A stretch of DNA of 64,000 bases, from positions 1,364,001-1,428,000 of the forward strand of contig JAPEUS010000006.1 of NCBI GenBank assembly GCA_027946355.1. Reading direction: 5' to 3'. The notes under the pieces were generated by a model. That model saw nothing but the letters and a program-made list of their open reading frames with translations. It was not told the DNA's origin and searched no databases. Position 1 is the first letter of the stretch; each line of letters opens with the position of its first letter. This document shows positions 1 to 11,609 of the stretch, piece after piece. This DNA comes from Collariella sp. IMI 366227. Taxonomy: Eukaryota > Ascomycota > Sordariomycetes > Sordariales > Chaetomiaceae. A program made the position numbers and the translations under genes.

Positions 1-1263
1 AGACTCCCGCTTCTAAACACTGCCTCCCCCTGCGGCGACTGCACGAACCGCGCAAACTGGTGCGTCGCGCCCACGTCGTCCAGCCGGCTGTCGTACCCGC
101 ACAGGTCCTTGGCCGTGCCGCGGCCGGCCGCGATGGCGGCTTCGCGTCGCGCGTGCGCCATGTCGATCAACTGCAGCATCTTCTTGCAGAGCACGATCTC
201 CTCGCCGAGCTGGTAGCGCGCTGTGGCGGATGTGCTGAGGAGGGCGTGTTCTTCCGGGGTGAGGGCTGTGCTGGAGATGGGGAGGTCCAAAAGGATGGGG
301 GGTGGTGAAGGGGTGGCCTAGTTTCCAAGGGGGTTGTTCTTGGGAGGAGGTGGGTGGTTGCGGAGGAGCGTCGAGGAGGCCCATGAACTCTTCTTGGGTT
401 AGATTGTCGGCGTCGGCGCCTTTGGTCTTGGGGAGCTTTGAGACGAGCTGCTCCCACCAGGCCTGGCAGTGGTCGGAGGAGCAAAAGATGCTTGGCCTAG
501 CGGCGTCGTAGATGCGCGCGGGGTTCTTGCACCCGGCCAGCGAGCACATCTTCTTGTAGCGCGTCGCGTAGCGCCCGTTGTCGGTGCAGTTGGGGCAAAT
601 ATACTTTTGCACCAGGTTCTCGCCCGTGTGCTTGTCCATGCCGATGCACTCGCCGTGGAACCAGTCCTCGCACCGGTCGCAGGCAATCATAAAGCGGTGG
701 TCGTCGGGCCCGCGGCAGAGGCAGTAAGGCCCGTGATCTGACTCGCTTGAGTTGCCGCCATCGCTATCGCCATCGCCATCGCCATCGCCGTTGCCGTTGC
801 CGTTGGGGGCGGCTGGGTCGGCCGAGTCGCCGGGTTGTTTGGAGGCGGCATCGGGCTTGGTCTTTTTCGTCCCGCCGCCCCTGGCTTTCTTCGCCCCGCC
901 GGCGCCGGTGCTGGGACGGGCGCGCTTCGCGGGGGTCTTGACTGCGGATGCGGTTCCCTTCTTCTTTTTGGAGGCTGCCGGTTTGTTGGCATTTCCCATG
1001 GCGCTGTCGTCGCCGTTGATGTCATTGCCGAGGCCGTCGCTGCTGGGTGGTGCAGCGTGGCCTTGTTCTGAGGGAGGGATGTAGGGCGAAGAATGTGTCA
1101 CCTCAGCGAGCTGTCCGGCTTCAGTTGGTTGCCCAACCGAGTTCGGTTCTTCACTCATGGCGGGCTTTGTTGCCGGGTTTTCCTCTTGCAGTTGGTTGTT
1201 GTTGTCCGGGATGGGAACCAAGTCGGGAGCGGGAGTGAAGAATGAGCTGGAAAAAGACATCAT
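1..1263 (-). CDS. spp1: SPP1/CPS40-like PHD-finger subunit of the COMPASS (Set1) complex, 3' end cut by window edge
   Basis: COMPASS methylates histone H3 K4 in the nucleus; this subunit reads H3K4me3 through its PHD finger. The protein starts MM at 1263/1260, so either Met could be used. About 175 residues of Pro/Ser/Lys-rich low-complexity sequence come first, including a Gly-Asp repeat, then a PHD finger (YCLCRGPDD...MIACDRCEDWFHGECIG...YICPNC, Cys4-His-Cys3 pattern), then the Spp1 C-terminal domain (LTQEEFMGLL, and in another frame YQLGEEIVLCKKMLQLIDMA). The frame changes near 295-300, where a run of six G (+ strand) seems to hold one base too many. Beyond it the protein reads on to GEAVFRSGS at base 1, so the stop is outside the window. 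No intron with good signals explains the change, so I infer an assembly error. Confidence 0.85.
753..806. repeat. Hexanucleotide repeat (GCCATC/GCCGTT) inside the SPP1-like gene
   Basis: About eight tandem hexamers, first catcgc units then ttgccg units. On the coding strand they give alternating Asp/Asn-Gly residues just before the PHD finger. This is in-frame length-variable low complexity. Confidence 0.8.
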
Positions 1264-1623
1264 CCATGTGAGTTTTGGGCCGGTCCCAATGGTTCTGTGA
1301 GTTTTCTGGTGTGCATGGCAGGGTTAATACAATTAACGACGCATCAGAATCGCACAACTGTCTTTGATCTGATGCTTTGGCGCCACAATTCCATCTTATT
1401 GTTCAGATGATGAGTAGTGCAGAGATGTATTTGTCTGAGTTGAATAAAAGCATAACAGCAGAACAGTCCCACATCCCTCAAGTCTTGGCATGCATTAAAG
1501 CAAAATAAGCCGATAGGCGCCAATCGGGAGATTTTATCGTTCGAGCTCCGAATTGAGCTCGGCAGCTTCCCGGCTGCTTACAGAGACACCACCAGCCCAC
1601 AACTAGTCCCTTCCACCGACACG
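1264..1623. promoter_or_regulatory. Divergent promoter region between the SPP1-like gene and SCO1
   Basis: The two genes point away from each other and share these 360 bases, so both promoters must lie here. Two copies of GAGCTC sit near 1541-1560. I see no clear TATA box or other defined site. Confidence 0.4.
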
Positions 1624-2613
1624 ATGCCACAACCACCCGCCACGGCCCGCGCCGTTCTTAATGCTCTGCCGATGGCAGCTCCGCGACAATCCATCCGCCT
1701 CTTCTCGACAGCCCGTAGCGCGCAAGCTAAGCGACCGACGGCCCCGAGCCCCGCGAAGTTCCAGTCCAACCCTTACCAGCCATTGGTGCAGCGGAGGTTG
1801 TTTAAGACGGTAGAGGAGGCCAAAAGCCGGTACCGCTCAGGGGTATGCATCATACGCTTTTGGGGGCATCATGCATTGGCTAGAGCCAGGGCTAATCGTT
1901 GATGCAGCCCTTCTCGTGGAAAGCCGGCCTTCTGTTCGTCCTCACCGGCTGTGGCCTGGTCTGGTACTTTGAGAATGAGAAAGTGCGGATGCAGCGCAAG
2001 AGGGTAGCCGACTCGACCAAGGGCCACGGAAGACCCAAGGTGGGCGGCTCGTTCGACCTGATTGACCAGAACGGGAAGAGGGTGACGGATCAGGACTTGA
2101 AGGGCCGGTATTCTCTGGTGCGTGGGAACTTGCGGTGCATTGGTGGTTTCGGGACATGTTCATGCTGACTTGTGTGTACAGGTCTACTTCGGCTTCACAC
2201 ACTGTCCCGATATCTGCCCTGAAGAGCTGGACAAGATGGCGATTATGTTCGATCTCGTTGAGAAGGAGCGTCCTGGTGCCGTGGCACCCGTCTTTGTCAC
2301 CTGCGACCCAGCCCGCGATGGACCCGAGGAGCTGAAGGAGTACCTGCTCGAGTTCCACCCCAAGTTTATCGGCTTGACGGGCACATACGACCAGATCAAG
2401 GCCATGTGCAAGGCATACCGGGTGTATTTCAGCACGCCAACTCAGGTGCAGCCGGGCCAGGATTACTTGGTGGACCACAGCATCTACTTCTACCTGATGG
2501 ATCCCGAAGGAGACTTTGTCGAGGCGCTGGGAAGACAGCACTCGCCTGAACAGGCCGCCAAGGCGATTTTGGATCACATGAAGGATTGGAAGGGGACAAT
2601 CAAGACAAACTAA
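1624..2613 (+). CDS. sco1: SCO1-type mitochondrial copper chaperone for cytochrome c oxidase
   Basis: Delivers copper to the CuA site of Cox2 at the inner mitochondrial membrane. Three exons, 1624-1842, 1908-2117 and 2182-2613, give 286 residues. The N-terminus is Ser/Arg-rich and looks like a mitochondrial presequence. PFSWKAGLLFVLTGCGLVWYF is the single membrane span. The thioredoxin-like domain holds the copper-binding CPDIC motif (after VYFGFTH) and the conserved His in VDHSIYFY. Intron 1 starts GTATGC and ends GATGCAG; intron 2 starts GTGCGT and ends TACAG; both restore the family sequence exactly. Length and architecture are typical. Confidence 0.95.
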
Positions 2614-3315
2614 AGAGGCTGAGTCAAGAACTGTACGAGGAATGTATCATATCTCCGCTTGTTTGAGTACTATATCCCAAAGCTAATGTCGGCGGTCTTC
2701 TGGTCAGCCATTCTGCACACTGACCGTCTCTTGTCGTTGGGTTCTGTCCCCCCTTCTGCTCCTTGCTTCAACAACATAGTCTTGGCGTCCAGGGGTTTGT
2801 TCCAGACCCTCGGGGCCTTGTGAGCAGACGGGAAGCGAATCGATTGACTTGATGAGCCCGCGCTACGTCATGGTGCAACCACAGACCGTCGGACCCCTGA
2901 TGCAGCTTGTTTGGCCTCCACCAAGTTTTTCCCCACCAAGATTGATCCACAGCTTTCCAGAGCCCAAGCCGATAGCTGCCATTTTAAGCTTAACCATCTC
3001 CAAATTTCTCCCCATTCCACGTGAAATCGTGAGAAGTCCAACGGACTCCAACCTAACTATCAATTTCCCAGAATTCTTTCTGCAAAACCAACACGATTTG
3101 AAGACACCGTTTCTTGACAACAGCATCTTATCGTCTCATTCCTGTGGAACCAGCTTTGGCCGTTGGAGGTGTCCGCCTGACCTCCCTTATCTCGCGCCTA
3201 TCAATCACCCCCCCTCACTCTGGAGCAACCCCTATCCTCGACCAACAGGTCTCACAAAGAAGATACTGCTTGAACGCCCGTCTGAACAATCACACGCACA
3301 AGCTTGGACCCTATC
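2614..3315. other. Intergenic region, SCO1 terminator side and kinase promoter side
   Basis: Contains short unsupported ORFs only. The last 250 bases are pyrimidine-rich, as expected for a fungal 5' leader. Confidence 0.5.
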
Positions 3316-5974
3316 ATGTCTGCCCCGTCCCCAGGAAGCCCAACCCAGCCGAGGCGCTCAGCCTTGAAGGCCGACGGCGACAGCGAGAGGACCCCTCCGC
3401 TCAGCGCCTCCGTCAAAGGTTTGTAGCTTTCTCCCCTGTTCCCTTGTCATGTGTCTCAGACGTCTTATCAAGGACGAAACAACGGCATCCGGTTTCCCAC
3501 CCTATTTGCCTGGCGTCATTGTGTGACGCTTGAAATGCGGTCCTATCTGGTTTAAAGGGACCAGTTTCCGGCGCTTCTTAACGAGAGACCTCTCCTTCTC
3601 TTCTTTTTGGGCTCACTATTCTCCCTCCACACATATTCAACTCTAAACACTCATATTAATTCATGGCAGCTGTTCAGATTGCGGAACCCCAGCCTTCATC
3701 CCCAGATGATTCCCAGGTGAAGAAGCAGTTCTCTGCAGGGGTCGCGAAGCGCCTCAGCGGACGTCCCCCCTTGTCTAGCACTCCTTCTAGGTCCTCAACT
3801 CTCAGCCAGGTTACCCTGGAAGGGTCAGAACCAACCATTGTTGCGTCACCAGCTCCTGTGGAAGAATCCCAGGCCCAACAGCCTCCTGCCCACCACCGTC
3901 ACCGCCTTGACGTCCTCACTGAGCGACTCCTGGCTCAGGTGGGAGACTGGCTCGAACGGGAGAAGGCTAAGAAGGAGAAGAAGAAGTCCCAAGGCCACTC
4001 GATCCGGCGCAGGTCACCTCCCAACCACGTCAGCATCCCAGTCCCAGTACCTGGCAGGCAACGGTCCGCTTCTATCGAATCCGACTCCAGCGAAGTGTCT
4101 CTGGATCGGCTGCAGAGGATCTTGGACGATAGCATGACAACCTTGGGTCTGAATTCCACCCCTTCATTTGGGCCTCGGCTCGGGCGGAAACATAGGAAGA
4201 GGTCTAGCCGAAACCTCAGTCGAGTCGCCTCGTCAGACACCGAGTGGTTTGAAGGCGACGTCTTGGTACCCACTTGCGACGCTGTTCTTGATAACTCCAA
4301 GACGCTCAGCTACACGGGTGGAAAGGCTGGCGCTGAGGAGTCCCCCTCTGGCTCTAGCCGCAAGGAGGAGAAGGAGAAACAGAACTGGATCGTGTTCAAA
4401 AACGAGATCATTCGTCTTGCCCATACGCTGCGTCTTAAGGGCTGGCGGCGCGTCCCACTAGACAGCGGCGAGAGCGTCTCGGTGGAACGTCTGAGCGGAG
4501 CCTTGACCAACGCAGTCTACGTGGTTTCTCCGCCCTCCCCCTCCTTGCTACCCCAGGAACCCGGTAAGAAGCAGCCGACCAAGGTATTGCTGCGAGTCTA
4601 CGGTCCCCAGGTTGAGCATCTGATTGACCGTGAGACTGAACTCGGGGTGCTCCGGAGGCTGGCCAGAAAGAAGATTGGCCCCCGGTTGCTGGGGACTTTC
4701 CTCAATGGTAGATTTGAGCAGTACCTGAACGCCACTGCCTTAACACCCTCTAGCATGCGGGAGCCGGAAACGTCCAAACAGATCGCCAAGCGCATGAGAG
4801 AGCTGCATCAAGGTGTCGAGCTGCTTGAGGAGGAGAAGGACCAGGGGCCTGGCGTGTGGAAGAATTGGGACAAGTGGTTGGTCCAGGTCGAGAAGACGGT
4901 TTTGTATCTCGACAAGCAGCTCGCCTCCAAGTCTCGGAACTTGCCTGGTGGCGTGTGGAAGACGCGAGGCCTGGTCTGCGGCGTGGAGTGGCCCGTCTTC
5001 AAGGCTCTTGTGGAGAAGTACCGCAGGCACTTGGAAGTCTACTACGGGGATGCGAAGGAGATTCGTCGCAAGCTTGTCTTTGCTCACAACGATGTAAGCC
5101 GCTTCCCGCGCTCCCCTCTCATTCATTTCACTGACTTAACGCTTCCAGACTCAATACGGCAACATCCTTCGCGTTCGCCCCGACGACCAGAAATCCCCTC
5201 TCCTCCAGCCCGCCAACGAACACAAACAGCTCGTCGTCATTGACTTTGAGTACGCGGGCGCCAACACCCCTGGCCTCGAGTTTGCCAACCACTTCTCCGA
5301 GTGGACCTACAACTATCACGACGCCGTCCGCCCCTTCGCATGCGACACCTCGCGCTACCCGACTCCAGACCAGCAGCTCAGATTCCTCAAGGCCTACGTT
5401 GGCCACCGCCCAAAGTTTTCCCACGCCGAACCCAGCCCCGCGATCACGCCGGCTGGCGGCGCTGGTCCGGCACACATCAACCAAGGTATCATGCAGGCCC
5501 AGACCCAGGCCCAGGGAGGAGTGGGCATGCACAACACCCCCTCGACGAGCTCCATCGTCGAGTTTATGCTTGACGCGCGCGTGCCGGCGGGTGGCTGGAA
5601 GGAGGAGGAGCGCAAGCGGGAGGAAGACGCGGAGCGGATGATCAAGCGACTGATGGAGGAGACGAGGCTGTGGAGGGTAGCGAACTCGGCGCAGTGGGTT
5701 GCGTGGGGGATTGTGCAAGCTAAGATTCCGGGGTTGGATACTGGTACTGGTGCTGCGGGGGGTGTAGGGAGGGGGTGAATGAGGGGAAGGGGAGCAGCAA
5801 CAGCAGCAGCAGCAGCAGGATGAGGGAGCCGAGGGCGAGGAGGAGTTTGATTACCTCTCGTATGCGCAGGAGAGGGCATACTTTTTCTTGGGGGATTGTG
5901 TATTGATGGGGCTGGTCAAGGCCGAGGAGCTTGGGGAGGGAGTGATGGGGCACTTGAAGATGGTGAATTATTAA
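3316..5974 (+). CDS. Choline/ethanolamine kinase
   Basis: First enzyme of the Kennedy pathway: phosphorylates choline (or ethanolamine) with ATP in the cytosol for phospholipid synthesis. Exons 3316-3418, 3670-5093 and 5149 onward. The first 230 residues are Ser/Pro-rich and fungal-specific. The kinase core has Brenner's motif split by an intron (FAHND | TQYGNILR) and the choline kinase motif (VVIDFEYAGANT...ANHFSEW). The C-terminal family block FDYLSYAQERAYFFLGDCV lies in another frame, ending at 5974. A 55-nt intron at 5764-5818 (GTAGGG...CAG) would join them and give about 765 residues; two missing G in nearby runs would do the same. The CAG run at 5795-5818 codes poly-Gln if retained. Confidence 0.85.
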
Positions 5975-7002
5975 AATTGGGCTGGCTGAGGGTGATACTT
6001 GGGTACCGCAGCTTGGACGGTTGTTTATTTTCCGCCCATTGGCTCATGGGCAACAGGAACGAGGAGAAGAAAGTGAAAAGGAGGGAGCATTCAACAGCGA
6101 GGACTTGGCACTTCAACTGTCAGGCCAGGTAGCGATGCAATTCGTATTGTAAATTCTAGAAAACTTGCACTGGGAGTGGCTGTTGAGGTTCTTGGGGACT
6201 GCTCTTCGCTTCCTTGAAGATGTGTTGTTGATCTCCTGAGTCTTGGCATGGCCCCAGTTCAGGGGTAAACAGAGCAGAAATACCAACTGATTCAATGTGG
6301 CATTAACACTACGAATCATCATGTCCAATTTCATGTTGGGTCAACGAGGAAACGGGTGAAGTAACAGAGTGTGACCATTCTCCAGCTCGGCAGAGCATTT
6401 TCGCCCCTCCTCGAGCCCTTGAGGGGTATTACACGGCCATTGTTCTTTACTTTGATTAACATGATCCAACCTCTACCCTCGCAGCATCTTGAAAATTGGC
6501 AAACTCAATTGTTCTCCTAGACATCAGAATTGTTTTGGGGTCTTGTTTGGGTGGTTGCCATTGTTGCCTGTGGCAGAATCCAAGGCGTGCCTTCCCTCCG
6601 TGGAAGGCAGCCCCCAAATTCAAATGGCGATGACGCGCAATTAATTACCAAAACCCTCGAATTAATATTTCCAGCAGTTGCCGTCCAAAATTCTTTTTCT
6701 TTTTGCGCACCCTATCTCTTATCAGCGTGTCAACTCCGCGACGTACAGAGTCTCTTCACTACGCTCTTCAACACGTCAAAGGAACCCACGTCCTGCCCTT
6801 GAAAATCACATCCTCTCTTCTTCGGCATTCTTCATTCGACGCCACAACGCCTCGTCATCCCCTATATCTTCTCGTTTCACTGCCTTTGAGCGCTGCCCTC
6901 CCTCAAAATCCTTGTAATACCCCTATTCAACTTTTACTCGACCCAGATCCTCACTATTTCGTTCAGGAGGAGATTCCTACGCGTTTCTGACCAGCAAGCA
7001 AA
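5975..7002. other. Intergenic region and probable long pyrimidine-rich 5' leader of REC8
   Basis: No supported gene. From about 6680 to 7000 the + strand is C/T-rich, consistent with a leader upstream of the REC8 start. Confidence 0.45.
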
Positions 7003-9369
7003 ATGTTCTACAGTCACGAAAGTAAATTTACAACGGTGATGCTGGCTTGGACAGAAATATGTGCTGACATATCTGGGTAGTTCTCACAAGCGAGAGACAT
7101 GGGGTGGCGACCGTCTGGTAAGCACACGAGCCACCGCTTGACTTCTTTTTACAATGGAACGCTGACGGTGTTTGTGATTAGGCTGGTGTCGACTATTGGC
7201 CTGAGGTCTACCAACAAAAAGGTCTCGCGCAAGGCAATCCAGGATGTCAACGTGCGGAAGGCATGCAAGACTATCCTCCAGCCAGGGGCGCCGATCGCGC
7301 TGCGTCTGCAGGGCACCCTTCTCTACGGACTATCGAGGGTGTACTCGCAGCAATGTCACTATGTCCTCACCGACGCTGAGAGAGTTCAGGCCCATATGCG
7401 TGCGTTCTATAGTGCGTTGGGTGGAAGCGACAATGCCCTCGATCTGCAGGCAGGAAGAGCAAAGTATGTTTTGCCTCTGTTGTGTTGTTGTTAATCTTAG
7501 TAACAGGAAGCTAACAACAGTAGGCCCAAAGAATTGATTCTCGCGGACGACCCAGAGTTTGAACTCGATCCGAACCTTCCTGCCTTTCACTTTGATGAAG
7601 AGGGCGTTTTAGTGGTTCCGGAAATCAGCCAGGCCTCGCGCAAGACCTCTTCCCAGCTCTCACCTCTTCAGCGCGACGGTTCTCTTTCCAGCTCCAACCG
7701 TTCAATTCTGGTTGGGTTCGACCTCTCACAATCACCGTATGGCGGCCACAGCTCCCTTCTGAATGGACCCTTTGGAGCAGGAACAATGACGCCCGGTAAA
7801 GGTGGCGACGGTATCATGCCGTTTGGCGACGAGGAGCGCGAGCTTCAAGCACTCGACGACTTGGGCATTGAGATTGACGCTGACGGAAACATCGTACAAG
7901 CTCCGGAGGAGCCGCAGCTGCCACGACTCCCGCGCCCCGAAAAAGACGAAGGTGTGGTTCTTCTGCAGGACGACGACTTTATTCAATTTGACAACCAAGG
8001 CGACGTGATCATGGGCGGCGCCAACGTCTTTCATTCCGACCCGCCTCTTCCAGCTCTGCAGGCATTCGGGGCGCAAAGTCACGGACAGCAGGGACATGAA
8101 CAAGAGCAAAATATAGAGGGGCGGGAAGTTGCGGTTTCCGAGGAAGCCAGTTCTGGTCAGGCTCCAATTCGCGTCCAACGCCCACGGCGCCGCCCGATCC
8201 TGGCCCTTGACGACCAAACCAAAATCACCCGACAGGAACTCAAGTCTTGGTCCGCCAACTACCTCGAGCATGCCGAGAAAGCGAGCCAGTCGCGTCAGGG
8301 AGTCACACCCGCCGAAGCCCGCAAAAATGCTTTCAACCTCATCTTCGGTCGCGGCATCGCCGGTGTTGGCTTTTCCACCGGCGTTCCGGGCCTTCCTCAC
8401 CCGCTGGCGCCACACTTCGCCGGTGAGGGCCTGCATGCCAATCTTCTAGGTATCATCATCACCCACCCAAACGAAGAGAACGTTGAAGTCCCCCGCGGTC
8501 GCCACCGCAACGCTCTCGAAGCCTTCGATCTCGACGAAGACGCCAACTCTCGCCGTGTGCGCCGCCGTCTAAGCGATGATGAGCACTCTGAGGACAGCCA
8601 ACACGGGCAACGACTCCCTCACCCGGACGATGACGGCCTCCCTCCCATCCTCGGCGACGACGAACTCCCTCCCGTGGAACTTGGCCGTCGCGCAGGCTCC
8701 GTCCTCCCTGACCTCCCCTCGGACGTCCCCTGGAACCGCCCCTCCTCCCAGATCCCAAGCTCGTCCATCAAGGGAGGCGGACCGGGCAGCAAGCCGCCCA
8801 GCAGACACGTCAGTGCCAGCCCGCTGCACGGCCGCGGCAGCATTCTCATTCCCGGCGGGGAGATTGAGCGTTTTAGCGACGACGGTGACCACCCCTTCCT
8901 CGGTTCCGACGACCTCGGCTTTGGTCTTGGATCAGGCGGCGGCGGCGGTTTTGCCCCGTTGCACTCCGGCCCTGTCGGTGGCGGCAGCGGCTCGTTCTCC
9001 GACCCTGCCCTCCCTACCACCACCGGCAACGGGACCCAGACCACCTCACAGCAAATGCGTGCCGCTCTCGACCGCGAGGGACGTAACTTCCTCGGCTTTG
9101 TCGAGTCCGTCGCCCGCGAGAAAGGCTCTCCCGTCGATATCACCGACAACGATCATATTACCGGCGGTAGTGCCAACAGCAGCAGACGCTGGGTCGAGTT
9201 CGACTCGCTCTTTGAGGCAGAGGATAGGAAAAAGGTTGTCGTTGCGCAGGGGTTCTACCACGTCCTGTCGCTTGCGACGAAGAATGTGATTCGTGTCAAG
9301 CAGGAGGGGCAGGGTCGGAAGGAGCCATTTGGGGTTATTCGATTGGGGGTTGAGGTGATAGGGGCTTAA
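7003..9369 (+). CDS. rec8: REC8-type meiotic cohesin kleisin
   Basis: Kleisin subunit that closes the cohesin ring on meiotic chromosomes and is cut by separase. Exons 7003-7021, 7081-7117, 7182-7463 and 7521-9369 give 728 residues. The spliced N-terminus reads MFYSHEILTSERHGVATVWL, the classical Rad21/Rec8 start that contacts SMC3, followed by KVSRKAIQDVN and QGTLLYGLSRVYSQQCHYVL. The middle is acidic and disordered. The C-terminal winged helix (FYHVLSLATKNVIRVKQEG...FGVIRLGV) contacts SMC1. Two very short exons (19 and 37 nt) open the gene. The acceptor of intron 3 is the tandem CAGTAG (7518-7523): either AG keeps the frame and changes one or two residues (Asn-Arg versus Lys). Confidence 0.92.
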
Positions 9370-9905
9370 GAGAGCATCTTCCAAGTTGGTTGCGTTGCAG
9401 AGAGAGCGGCTTGCAGCTGAGGTGTCAGCCGGAGTTGAAGATGGCATGTGCGAGATGGATGGGGGATGGGTGGATGATGAGTACACGCTCACCAGCGTCC
9501 GTTGCAGTCATGCATTGCTCAACGGAGAAGATGGATGTAAGCATGAGAATATCCCAGCCTGTTTCGGCCAGGGCGTTGAAAAGGGGGGTGTCTTGGTTGT
9601 TTCGAATCTTCCTACCATCTTAGCTACCTTTCGGGCATCTCAGGAGTTCGGGCAACGGACATCGAGTTATGGAAACCGAGACGGAGTAATATTGGCGATC
9701 TAGGAGAGCGGAGGATACAAACTGGAGTTGTCGAAATGGACGACAGGGAGATACCCATTGGTGGCGGGCAAACATTGCACATTCTAGCTCAAGTTCAAGA
9801 AATGGAGACAATTCTTCATAAGTTTGTGTATTCATTGCTTGCTACCGACACGGTTCCAGTCTGGTGTCTCATCAAATCAGACAGGCGCTCTTACCATCGT
9901 GCCCA
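9370..9905. other. Convergent intergenic region between REC8 and MRS6
   Basis: The two flanking genes end facing each other. No coding sequence or recognisable element was seen. Confidence 0.5.
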
Positions 9906-11609
9906 TTATTCGTAAATGTCATCATCATCCACAGCGCCCTCACGGTCTGCGAAGGTCATGTACTCTGCCTCAACGGCTGCGTCGCCCATGACATGCTTCC
10001 ATGTCTGTTTGACAGGCTCCAGTGTCGAGTCCTCAAACGAGAGAGAAAACGAGGGTGCGGGAAGCGTGAGGACTGAGCCTTCCACAACGAGAGTTTGGGA
10101 GCCAGCAAGCTGGTCATACTGAAGCTTGTACAATGTTTGTGGAGGCTGGCCTTCGGAAACGGCGCGAAGGAAGCCATCCAGGGCCAGCTGAAGAATCTCT
10201 TTTGAGTCGGAGGTTGTGAGGGTGGTCAAGTACAGAGTGCCTGTTAATCTCCAGTTAGCCTTGATCCCACAACAGAAAGAAGCAGAATAATGCAATGAAG
10301 ATGAGTACATCAGAATGTCAGAGGTAGTTGACGTCAGTGCCGAAGCTCAGACAATGTAGATAAGTATTCAAATGGGAATCATCATGTACTCGGGGGCAGA
10401 ACAACAGGGGTGAACTTACTCTGACCATTAGGGCACTCCCCCGTATCGCTGGAGTGAGCAGACAGATAGACGGGGTACTTGGACGCTTTCCCAGCTGGAA
10501 AAGCGATGATGGCGACGGCTGGTCGGGGTGCGCCTTCAACGACGGCTTCGAAGAGCGATCTCAGTGGCGAGTCCACCACGGTTACCAGCTTGCTGATACC
10601 CGTCTCGGTGCTGGGACTGTCGTCGGACTGAACAAGCATCCTTGTCTTCACCGTATCGCCACTGGTGAGATGGATCTTGACTCCATCCTCCGCGGGTTCT
10701 GTCTCCTTGATGCCAATTCCAAGCATGTACACACCTCCACCCACAGCACCGGCCCGGCACGCAACCTGAGCAATCTCCGAGAGGCCACCCCCACTTGGGG
10801 TAAAGGGCGGCAAAGCCTGAGCCATAAACACCCATCGACGAGAGGTGGCGACGGATGACAGCCAGCCCGTCTCTAGTGCTGATCTTGCCGTCCAAAGAAA
10901 GGGTAAGGGTGACGATGTACGTCTGTAGCTCGGCGTCCATCTTGAACTGCGTCTGCAGGAGGTCCGTCAGGGGTGCGTCGGCGTGCGGCTGCCACGACTC
11001 CAGCTGCGGCGAGCTCTCATAGTCCAGGACGAACTTGAGGAACTTCATCAGGGTCCGCTTTGCCTTGGTGGGGATTGCGGTGGTCGAGAAGACTTCCTCG
11101 CGCGTTGAAGGTATCCGGGCCAGGGTAGGTGTCTCGGAGGGGTGCTGGGACGGCTTGAAGATGAAGAAGGATCCAACAGCAAGAAACTCGACTTGGCGGT
11201 AAGCACGCGAGGAGACCAGCTGTGACAGCAATGCTGAGCGGGCGTGGACTAGCCTCGGCGCAAGGGCCAGAGAGTATGCGCGAGAGGAGAGGCCGATGAC
11301 CACTTCGGGCTCCGCAATGGAAGCAGCGTCGAAGAGGCCGCCAGTGCCAGCCGACACCCGCTCAACCCAAGATGCAGCATCTTGGAGAGTGAATGCTGCC
11401 TCGGCGCCGCCGTAATACTCGTTGGGGTCTATGTGCAGAATCTTCTTGCCAGACCGCGAGAGGGCTCTTCAGGAAGAGGGAAAACTAGGTCAGTCAGAAA
11501 GGCACTCCAAGAGCTCTGTGGTGGGCAAAACTCACAAGGCAAGGAGCGACTGCTGCAGACCGGTGCCGCTGATGACGACATCCCAAAGAGTGTCGCTTAA
11601 AGACTCCAT
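9906..11609 (-). CDS. mrs6: Rab escort protein MRS6 (Rab geranylgeranyltransferase component A)
   Basis: Presents newly made Rab GTPases to the geranylgeranyltransferase and delivers them to membranes. Exons 11609-11536, 11466-10420 and 10240-9906. The spliced start MESLSDTLWDVVISGTGLQQ followed by SRSGKKILHIDPNEYYGG is the GDI/REP dinucleotide-fold signature. Later blocks include LTLSLDGKISTRDGL, MGVYGSGFAALYPKWG and LSEIAQVACRAGAVGGGVYMLG. The last two lie in different frames: the C run at 10788-10792 carries one extra base, and summed exon length is also one over a multiple of three. The C-terminus is acidic (DDDDIYE). Expected length is about 484 residues, shorter than yeast Mrs6. Confidence 0.9.
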
